Shown: positions 1 to 5,619 of the stretch, piece after piece
Layout of the letters: each line of letters opens with the position of its first letter
Numbering within the stretch: position 1 is the first letter of the stretch
Source of the DNA: Chloroflexota bacterium
GTDB lineage: Bacteria > Chloroflexota > Limnocylindria > Limnocylindrales > CSP1-4
Direction of reading: 5' to 3'
Length of the DNA stretch: 5,619 nt
NCBI GenBank assembly: GCA_021812735.1
Contig: JAKAMV010000677.1
Span: forward strand, 1-5,619
The notes under the pieces: model-generated
The model's database searches: none
Seen by the model: only the letters and a program-made list of their open reading frames with translations
What the model was told of the DNA's origin: nothing
Translations under genes and position numbers: made by a program

Positions 1-1514
1 TCCGCGAATCGCCCTTCAAGCAGGCCGAGGACAATCGGCACGAACTCGTCCGCGCACTGGCGGCGCTGCCCGACTGGACCCCGGGCTCCAGGCCGCGAGC
101 GGGCCATGCCGTCGCCCTCCCCGACGTGGACCTCGCCAGCCTCCCGCCCGGCCACGTGCTGCTCGGCCCGGACGCCGACCGCCGGATCGTCCTCGACGCC
201 CAGGCGCTCGAGACCGCGGCATCGACGCGAGCCTGGGTCGATGCGGCCTTCGACTTCTACCTCGGCGACGGCTCGCACGGTGACGTGCTGGGCGAGGCCG
301 GGATGCGGCGGGTCGCCGACTACCTCGCGCCGGTGGTCGAGCTCCATCGCCTGGTGCGCGGCCGGATCATGGACGACGCGCCGACCCTCGTCGCCGCCAC
401 GCGCCAGCAGCTGTTCGTCCTCGGCCAGACGAAGTCGGCCCGACGCGTGGAGATCGTCGGGCCCGCAGGTTCGGGCAAGTCGATGCTGGCCGCCGAGAAG
501 GCGCGCCGGCTCGCGGCCGAGGGCTACCGAACACTGCTCGCCTGCTTCAACCAGCCGCTCGCCACCGCGCTGAGCCGCGAGCTGGCCGAACCGGCGGCGG
601 CCGCGGAGCAAGCGGGCGGCGGACTCGTCGTCGCCACATTCCATCGGCTCGCTGAGGTGCTCGCCGTGCGGGCCGGCATCATTGGCCCCCACGGCCCGCG
701 CGTCCCCGACGGCTGGTTCGCGGCGCTGCCGGGCGCCCTCGGCCAGGCCATCGAGCGGCTGCCGGGCGAGCGCTTCCACGCGATCGTGATCGACGAGGGC
801 CAGGACTTCGACGCCGAGTGGCTGCTGCTGCTCGAGCAGCTGCTCCACGATCCCGACCAGGGGGTGCTGTGGGTCTTCCACGACCCCGGGCAGGCCGTCC
901 GCGGGCCCGACGTCGTCGGCCAGCTGGGCCTGCCGCTCCGCCTCACGCTCTACGAGAACCTCCGCAACCCCGGCTCGGTCGCCGCGCTCGCGAGCCGGTT
1001 CTATCGCGGCGACGAGATGGTGGTGGCCTACCGCGATGGCGAGGCCGACGATCGCGAGGCCGCCGGGTCAAACCGATGCAGGGTGGTCGTCGCCGGGCCT
1101 GGTCGCGAGACGGTCGAGGCCGTGCGCCGGGAGCTCCACCGGCTGCTGCACGTTGAACACGTCCGATCCTGGGACGTGGCGGTGCTGTCGGGCGGGAGCG
1201 CGGCGCGCAGCGAGGTCTGGGCCCGCCGCCGCTTCGGCAACGCGGTGCTCTGGAACGGGTCGATCCGCGATGACGGCAGCTCGCGCGGCCTCGCGCCGGA
1301 GGACGTGCCCGACGAGCCGCCGGACGACGGCGTCGTGCGGTTCGAGACGGTACGGCGGTTCAAGGGCCTCGAGCGTCCGGTCATCATCCTGTGCGAGCTG
1401 CCCACGGAGGGCGACCGCCTCGACGAGCTGCTCTACAGCGCCCTGACACGGCCCACAACCGAGCTCGTGGTGGTCGCGCCGCCGGCGCTCGCAGCGCGAC
1501 TCTCGCGCCCGTGA
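1..1514 (+). CDS. NERD-domain UvrD-like SF1 helicase, 5'-truncated by window edge
   Basis: This gene encodes a probable ATP-dependent DNA helicase with an N-terminal nuclease-related (NERD) domain. The frame is open from the first whole codon at position 3 to the TGA at 1512-1514, giving 503 residues in the window, so the true start lies upstream. The GTG at 126 is internal, because sequence before it (SPFKQAEDNRHEL, then a conserved-looking PDWTPG segment) reads as the end of a NERD domain. Numbering from codon 3, the helicase motifs are: Walker A GPAGSGKS (153-160), motif Ia around CFNQP (181-185), TFHRL (212-216), Walker B DEGQDF (264-269), motif III HDPGQ (293-297), motif IV YENLRN (317-322), motif V TVRRFKGLE (449-457) and motif VI YSALTRP (478-484). 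These are in UvrD/Rep order. The stretch between motifs IV and V is short, as in compact NERD helicases. Motif VI keeps the arginine (R483) but has TRP where TRA is usual. The NERD catalytic residues would lie upstream and cannot be judged. The next gene starts 38 bases downstream on the same strand. Confidence 0.88.
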   Translation, partial: RESPFKQAEDNRHELVRALAALPDWTPGSRPRAGHAVALPDVDLASLPPGHVLLGPDADRRIVLDAQALETAASTRAWVDAAFDFYLGDGSHGDVLGEAGMRRVADYLAPVVELHRLVRGRIMDDAPTLVAATRQQLFVLGQTKSARRVEIVGPAGSGKSMLAAEKARRLAAEGYRTLLACFNQPLATALSRELAEPAAAAEQAGGGLVVATFHRLAEVLAVRAGIIGPHGPRVPDGWFAALPGALGQAIERLPGERFHAIVIDEGQDFDAEWLLLLEQLLHDPDQGVLWVFHDPGQAVRGPDVVGQLGLPLRLTLYENLRNPGSVAALASRFYRGDEMVVAYRDGEADDREAAGSNRCRVVVAGPGRETVEAVRRELHRLLHVEHVRSWDVAVLSGGSAARSEVWARRRFGNAVLWNGSIRDDGSSRGLAPEDVPDEPPDDGVVRFETVRRFKGLERPVIILCELPTEGDRLDELLYSALTRPTTELVVVAPPALAARLSRP

Positions 1515-1529
1515 CACCCAACCTGTCAC
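1511..1529. repeat. Perfect 6-bp inverted repeat across the stop codon of the NERD helicase gene
   Basis: GTGACA (1511-1516) and TGTCAC (1524-1529) are exact reverse complements separated by 7 bases. The left arm includes the TGA stop of the upstream helicase gene, and the right arm ends 23 bases before the ATG at 1553. The arm centres are 13 bp apart. It could be an operator for a dimeric regulator of the downstream nuclease-helicase gene or a weak RNA hairpin. No T-run follows, so it is not a classic intrinsic terminator. With arms of only 6 bp in a GC-rich genome, chance is a real possibility. Confidence 0.4.
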
Positions 1530-1552
1530 CCGATCGCGGACGATAGACGCGC

Positions 1553-4500
1553 ATGCAGCTTGTCGACGGCAGCCACGTCTTCGCGGCCACGGATCTTGTG
1601 GGGTACCTCGCCTGCGAGCACCTGACCGGGCTGGAGCTCGCGCGACTCGCGGGCCTGGTGGAGCGCCCGTTCCGCGACGACCCCGAGCTCAAGGTGATCC
1701 AGCAGCGCGGGCTCGAGCACGAGGCGCGCTATCTGACGGACCTGGTGGCCGCGGGCCGGACGGTGACGGAGATCGCGCTCGACGGGTCGATCGCGGACCG
1801 GGCCGAGCAGCTGTGGGCCGCGGCACGCGAGACGGAGGCCGCACTCCGCCGTGGGGACGACGTCGTCTACCAGGCCACGTTCTTCGACGGCCGTTGGCGC
1901 GGCCACGCGGACTTCCTCCTCCGGGTTGATCGCCCAAGCGCGCTCGGCCCGTGGAGCTACGAGGTGGCGGACACCAAGCTCGCCCGCCACGTGAAGGGCA
2001 GCGCCATCCTCCAGATCTGCTCCTACGTGGAGGGCCTCCAGCGGGTCCAGAGAACCGAGCCCGAGCACCTGCATGTGGTCCTCGGGGGCAAGGCCCGCGA
2101 GACGGCCACGTTCCGGGTGGCGGACTTCATGGCGTACTACCGGATGGCGAAGCGGCTGTTCGAGGCGCACGTGGCCGAGACGCCGCCCGCGAACCCGCCG
2201 ACGGGCACCTATCCGGAGCCAACGGAGCACTGTGAAGTGTGCCCCTGGGACGGGGTCTGCTCCAGGCAGCGCCGGGCGGACGACCACCTCTCGCTCGTGG
2301 CCGGCATCACGTCGCGCCAGCGGCGGGCGCTCGTGGAGCGGGGCGTCGGCACGCGCACGGGCCTTGCCCATGCCACGCTGCCCATGACGCCCAAGCTCGA
2401 GGGCTCGAGCGCCACGGGCATGGAGCGGGTGCAGAAACAGGCCGCGATCCAGGTCCGCGACGCCACGCCCGGCGGCGGGCGCCTGTGGGAGCTCGTCGAG
2501 CCGTCACGCCTCCGCGACGGGACGCTCGAGCCGGATCGAGGCCTGCTCGCGCTGCCGGAGCCGCGGCCGGGCGACCTGTTCTTCGACATCGAGGGCGACC
2601 CGTATGCCGCCGACGACGGCATCGACTACCTGTTCGGCGTGCTCGAGCCGGGCGTGGTCGAGATCGGGCCGGATGGCGAGTACACCCCCAAGTTCCACGC
2701 CATCTGGTCGCGGGACGCCGAGGGGGCGGTGACCGAGGCGGCAGAGAGGGCGGCCTTCGAGCGGCTGATGAACCTGTTCGCGGACCGGCTGGCGAAGGAC
2801 CCCCAGATCCACATCTACCACTACGCGCCCTACGAGCCAACGGCGCTCCGGCGCCTGATGGGCCGCTACGGCACCCGCGAGGACGAGGTGGACGGCCTGC
2901 TCCGGGGGGGCACGCTCGTGGACCTGTACCACGTGGTCCGCCAGGGGATCCGCGCCTCGGTCGAGAGCTACTCGATCAAACGCCTCGAGCGGCTGTACGG
3001 CTTCGGGCGCGAGATCGACCTGCGCGACGCGGGCTCGTCGATCGCGGCGTTCGAGGCGTGGCTCCAGGGCGTGGACGCGGAGCACGGCGAGGAGACGCTG
3101 GCGCGGATCGAGGCCTACAACCGCGACGACGTCATCTCCACGCTCCTGCTCCGGGACTGGCTCGAGGCGACGGTCCGGCCGAGGCTGGCCGAGGAGCTCG
3201 GGGTCGATCCGCCGCGGAAGACGCCGCGGGAACCCGAGCCGCAGGAGGCCCTCTCCGCTGAGCTCGCCGGGGTAGAGGCGCTCGCCGAGCAGCTTGCGCC
3301 CGGCGGCCTCGACGACGGCACCCCCGACGGCCATGCACGCTGGCTGCTCGCCCAGCTGCTGTGGTGGCACCGTCGCGAGGACAAGTCGTTCTGGCGCCGC
3401 TGGTACGAGCTCAAGGACGAGCTGACCGATGAGGAGCGGATCGACGCGCCCGAGCCCATTGGCGGGCTCGAGTTCGTGGACGAGATCGGGCCGGACAAGC
3501 GCTCGGTGGTCTACCGCTACCGCTTCCCGGAGCAGGAGCACCAGGTCAAGGTGGGCGGCACGGTCAGGGCGCAGGACGGGAGCTACCCCGGCACGGTGGT
3601 CGCACTCGACGAGGCTGCTCGCACGGTGGACCTCAAGCGCCGGGCGACGGACGCGCCCGACGCGGTCCGCTCCCTGATCCCGTTCGACTTCGTGGACCCC
3701 CGCGACCTCCACGAGAGCCTCGTCCGCCTCGGCGCGTGGGTCGCCGACCATGGCATCACCGGCGAAGGACCGTACCGCGCGGCCCGCGACCTGCTCCTCG
3801 CAGAACCGCCGCGCGCGGGCCAGCCGCACGGTGGGGCCGTCCGCGACGAGGCGACCGACGCCGTCGATGCCGCCGTGACGGCCGCCCTCGCCCTCGACGA
3901 GAGCCATCTCGCCATCCAGGGGCCGCCCGGCTCGGGCAAGACGTACATCGGCGCCCGGATCGCGATCGCGCTCGCGGAGCGGGGGCTGCGCGTCGGCGTC
4001 ACGGCGAACAGCCACAAGGTCATCGGGCACCTGCTCGGCGAGATCGCGGACGTCGCGGCGCGCGAGGCTCGGCCGATGCCGCGGATCGGCCAGCGGACCG
4101 ACGCCGAGAAGCGGGTCTCCTACCCGGGTGCACGGCCGCTTGAAGACAGATCGGCAGCGGAGCAAGCGCTCCGCGAGGGCGAGCTCGACGTGGTCGGCGC
4201 CACGGCCTGGACCTGGTCGCGTCCGGAGTTCGCGGGCCTGCTCGACGTCCTGATCATCGACGAGGCAGGGCAGATGTCGCTCGCCAACGCGCTCGCGGTG
4301 TCGCAGGCGGCCAGGTCCGTCGTCCTGCTGGGCGACCCGCAGCAGCTCGACCAGCCACTCAAGGGCTCGCACCCTCCGGGCGCTGAGCGCTCCGCGCTCG
4401 CGCACCTGCTCGGGGGCGCGGCCACGATGCCCGCCGAGCGCGGAATCTTCCTCGAGCGCACCCGCCGCCTCCACCCCGCGATCTGCGCATTCACCTCCGC

Positions 4501-5125
4501 TGCGTTCTACGAGGGGCGTCTGGAGCCGATCGAGGGGCTGGAGCGGCAGGCACTGCTGGCCGCCGAGGATGGGGACGGTGGCACCACCCGGCAATCGGGC
4601 GTGCGCCTCCTCGAGGTCCCGCACGCCGGCAACTCCAACGAGTCGGCTGAGGAGGTCGGGGCGGTCGCGGCGCTGGTCGGGGCGCTCGCGGGCGGCGCGC
4701 TGCGCTGGGCGGACGCGCAGGGTCGGCGACGCCCGGTCACCCTCGATGGCGTCCTGGTCGTCACCCCCTACAACGCCCACGTCGGCGCCCTCAAGGCCGC
4801 GCTGCCGGAGGGAGCGCGGGTCGGGACCGTGGACAAGTTCCAGGGACAGGAGGCGCCGGTGTCGATCTACTCGATGGCCACGTCCTCCCAGGACGAGGCC
4901 CCGCGCGGCATGGAGTTCCTCTACTCGCTCAACCGCCTCAACGTCGCCACGTCGCGCGCCCGCTGCGTCGCCTACGTCGTGGCGAGCCCGGGCCTGCTGC
5001 GCGTCCGCGCCAAGACGCCACGCCAGATGCAGCTCGCCAACGCCCTCGCCCGCTTCGCGGAGCACGCGCAGAACGGAGCGAGCACGCTGCCGTCGCGCCA
5101 CGCCACCGTCCGGCAGCCCACCTGA
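1553..5125 (+). CDS. TM0106-family RecB-like Fe-S nuclease fused to YprB-type exonuclease and Dna2/Upf1-like helicase
   Basis: This is a complete 1190-residue cytoplasmic protein predicted to unwind and degrade DNA. Residues 1-240 form a RecB/Cas4-like nuclease: GHAD with D120, then EVADTK with D140 and K142, then QICSY with Q154 and Y158. Cysteines C21, C227, C230 and C236 (one N-terminal, then C-x2-C-x5-C) match the 4Fe-4S arrangement of Cas4, AddB and Dna2. Residues about 340-540 are an RNase H-fold (RNase_H_2/YprB) exonuclease: DIEGD (345-349), HYAPYE (423-428), VDLY (456-459), YSIK (473-476) and YNRDD (522-526). A Trp-rich linker (604-618) and a beta-rich segment (about 640-690) follow. 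The helicase has GPPGSGKT (790-797), TANSHK (817-822), DEAGQ (903-907), GDPQQL (927-932), RTRRLHP (969-975), VVTPYN (1069-1074), TVDKFQGQE (1092-1100) and NRLNVATSRAR (1127-1137), typical of Dna2/Upf1 SF1B enzymes. The ATG at 1553 is preferred because the family begins just before the DL...C segment containing C21. No good Shine-Dalgarno precedes it. The protein's cellular role is not established. Confidence 0.92.
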   Translation: MQLVDGSHVFAATDLVGYLACEHLTGLELARLAGLVERPFRDDPELKVIQQRGLEHEARYLTDLVAAGRTVTEIALDGSIADRAEQLWAAARETEAALRRGDDVVYQATFFDGRWRGHADFLLRVDRPSALGPWSYEVADTKLARHVKGSAILQICSYVEGLQRVQRTEPEHLHVVLGGKARETATFRVADFMAYYRMAKRLFEAHVAETPPANPPTGTYPEPTEHCEVCPWDGVCSRQRRADDHLSLVAGITSRQRRALVERGVGTRTGLAHATLPMTPKLEGSSATGMERVQKQAAIQVRDATPGGGRLWELVEPSRLRDGTLEPDRGLLALPEPRPGDLFFDIEGDPYAADDGIDYLFGVLEPGVVEIGPDGEYTPKFHAIWSRDAEGAVTEAAERAAFERLMNLFADRLAKDPQIHIYHYAPYEPTALRRLMGRYGTREDEVDGLLRGGTLVDLYHVVRQGIRASVESYSIKRLERLYGFGREIDLRDAGSSIAAFEAWLQGVDAEHGEETLARIEAYNRDDVISTLLLRDWLEATVRPRLAEELGVDPPRKTPREPEPQEALSAELAGVEALAEQLAPGGLDDGTPDGHARWLLAQLLWWHRREDKSFWRRWYELKDELTDEERIDAPEPIGGLEFVDEIGPDKRSVVYRYRFPEQEHQVKVGGTVRAQDGSYPGTVVALDEAARTVDLKRRATDAPDAVRSLIPFDFVDPRDLHESLVRLGAWVADHGITGEGPYRAARDLLLAEPPRAGQPHGGAVRDEATDAVDAAVTAALALDESHLAIQGPPGSGKTYIGARIAIALAERGLRVGVTANSHKVIGHLLGEIADVAAREARPMPRIGQRTDAEKRVSYPGARPLEDRSAAEQALREGELDVVGATAWTWSRPEFAGLLDVLIIDEAGQMSLANALAVSQAARSVVLLGDPQQLDQPLKGSHPPGAERSALAHLLGGAATMPAERGIFLERTRRLHPAICAFTSAAFYEGRLEPIEGLERQALLAAEDGDGGTTRQSGVRLLEVPHAGNSNESAEEVGAVAALVGALAGGALRWADAQGRRRPVTLDGVLVVTPYNAHVGALKAALPEGARVGTVDKFQGQEAPVSIYSMATSSQDEAPRGMEFLYSLNRLNVATSRARCVAYVVASPGLLRVRAKTPRQMQLANALARFAEHAQNGASTLPSRHATVRQPT

Positions 5126-5311
5126 CAGCTCGGAACACCGCACCGCCACTCGCCTCGCGGACCTGGAGCCTCCGCAGGCCCTCGTCACGCCCCCGCAACG
5201 TCGCTCCTCCGCCGCGCAGGAGGCCCCACTTGCGGACGGTGGTAGCCTCTGCTCCCGGCTCGGCGCGTCCCAGGAACCTGCCGCCGCCGGAGCATCGAGG
5301 AATAGGGCACC
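5126..5311. other. Intergenic spacer before ku
   Basis: This is 186 bases of non-coding GC-rich sequence between the nuclease-helicase stop and the Ku start. I see no intrinsic terminator: the best hairpin is CCTG (5162-5165) with CAGG (5175-5178), which is short and has no following T-run. A TAGCCT hexamer at 5243-5248 resembles a GC-rich -10 element, but no matching -35 lies 16-18 bases upstream. A TTGCGG at 5230-5235 is only 7 bases away, too close to pair with it. The length of the spacer leaves room for a separate ku promoter, which I cannot place with confidence. Its 3' end carries the ku ribosome binding site. Confidence 0.6.
5297..5302 (+). promoter_or_regulatory. Shine-Dalgarno of ku, fixes the GTG start
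   Basis: GAGGAA lies 9 bases before the GTG at 5312, a normal spacing. The alternative ATG at 5324 would be 21 bases away, so this site decides the start in favour of GTG. It contrasts with the nuclease-helicase gene at 1553, which lacks an equivalent purine-rich site. Confidence 0.75.
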
Positions 5312-5619
5312 GTGGCGCGTTCCATGTGGAAAGGGGCCATCTCGTTTGGCCTCATCACCATCCCGGTCAAGCTCTACACCGCGACCGACGCCGAGGCGGC
5401 CGTGCGGTTTCACATGCTGCACGCGACCGACCTGTCGCGGATCCAGATGAAGACCTGGTGCCCGGTCGAGGACATGGCGATCGCGCGTTCGGACACCGTC
5501 AAGGGGTACGAGTACGCCTCGGGCAAGTACGTGGTGATCACCGACGAGGACCTCGAGAAGCTCCCCCTCAAGACGATGCACACGATCGAGATCGAGCAGT
5601 TCACGCCGCGCGAGGCGGG
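5312..5619 (+). CDS. ku: Ku, non-homologous end-joining DNA end-binding protein, 3'-truncated by window edge
   Basis: This encodes the N-terminal 102 residues of a bacterial Ku. Bacterial Ku forms a homodimeric ring that threads onto double-strand break ends and recruits the ligase LigD for non-homologous end joining. The translation opens MARSMWKGAISFGL and continues with TIPVKLYTAT, the standard bacterial Ku N-terminus. It is followed by RFHMLHATD (residues 32-40), a KTWCPVED segment (47-54), VKGYEYASGKYVVITDEDL (about 62-80) and IEIEQF (92-97), all in family order for the beta-barrel domain. Full-length bacterial Ku is usually about 250-300 residues, so roughly a third is present. The GTG start is chosen because of the GAGGAA site 9 bases upstream and because family members begin with MAR(S/A)xWKG. 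The frame is open to the window end with no stop. The C-terminal LigD-interacting region and any ligD neighbour are beyond the window. Confidence 0.95.
   Translation, partial: MARSMWKGAISFGLITIPVKLYTATDAEAAVRFHMLHATDLSRIQMKTWCPVEDMAIARSDTVKGYEYASGKYVVITDEDLEKLPLKTMHTIEIEQFTPREA

Noticed and set aside
126..128. GTG as the start of the helicase gene
   Set aside because: The same frame is open to the window edge and the upstream codons encode recognisable NERD-region sequence, so the gene starts outside the window.
106..573. An ATG-initiated + strand frame near the window start
   Set aside because: It is out of frame with the NERD helicase motifs, and its low-complexity S/R/P-rich translation is typical of a shifted GC-rich frame.
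1526..2371. A 281-codon minus-strand open frame overlapping the start of the nuclease-helicase gene
   Set aside because: It has no domain signature and is fully explained as a shadow of the RecB-like nuclease coding frame.
5162..5178. Hairpin after the nuclease-helicase gene as a terminator
   Set aside because: The stem is only four base pairs, the loop is 9 bases and no T-tract follows.
5230..5248. TTGCGG and TAGCCT as a -35/-10 promoter pair for ku
   Set aside because: The two hexamers are only 7 bases apart rather than 16-18, and no other -35-like hexamer sits at the right distance from TAGCCT.
5271..5280. CAGGAACCTG as an operator-like palindrome before ku
   Set aside because: The arms are only 4 bp with an AA centre, so it is expected by chance in this composition.
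2504..5581. A 1025-codon open frame on the minus strand running antisense to most of the nuclease-helicase gene and into ku
   Set aside because: Its translation has no recognisable domain and is rich in R, L, V, A, D and E as expected from the complement of GC3-biased codons. The + strand frame has a full set of nuclease and helicase motifs. Long antisense open frames are common in such GC-rich genes.

Overview
The window is a gene-dense stretch of bacterial chromosome with very high GC (about 70% by eye, codon third positions almost always G or C). All three recognisable genes lie on the + strand. The composition, together with a bacterial Ku gene and an actinobacterial/Chloroflexota-style RecB-like nuclease-helicase, suggests a high-GC environmental bacterium such as a Chloroflexota or Actinomycetota lineage. 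The sequence alone does not settle the phylum.

Layout: (1) Positions 1-1514 hold the 3' part of a NERD-domain UvrD-like superfamily 1 helicase gene that begins upstream of the window. (2) Positions 1515-1552 are a 38-base spacer. A perfect 6-bp inverted repeat spans the preceding stop codon and the start of this spacer, and the spacer has no convincing Shine-Dalgarno. (3) Positions 1553-5125 encode one complete 1190-residue protein. From N- to C-terminus it has a TM0106-type RecB-like nuclease with a four-cysteine iron-sulfur signature, a DEDD/RNase H-fold exonuclease domain of the YprB (RNase_H_2) type, and a Dna2/Upf1-like superfamily 1 helicase. (4) Positions 5126-5311 are a 186-base spacer ending in a good Shine-Dalgarno. 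(5) Positions 5312-5619 are the first 102 codons of a Ku gene for non-homologous end joining, cut by the window edge.

All three products belong to protein classes that act on DNA or its ends. The first two genes are close enough to be co-transcribed; Ku is more loosely linked and may have its own promoter. Taken together, a probable 3'-5' type helicase (UvrD-like), a probable 5'-3' type helicase fused to two nuclease folds (Dna2-like), and an end-binding Ku protein suggest a double-strand-break end-processing locus. That functional link is inference. The individual families are known; the possible novelty lies in the combination and in a few motif variants. I saw no RNA genes, CRISPR arrays, insertion sequences or prophage genes.
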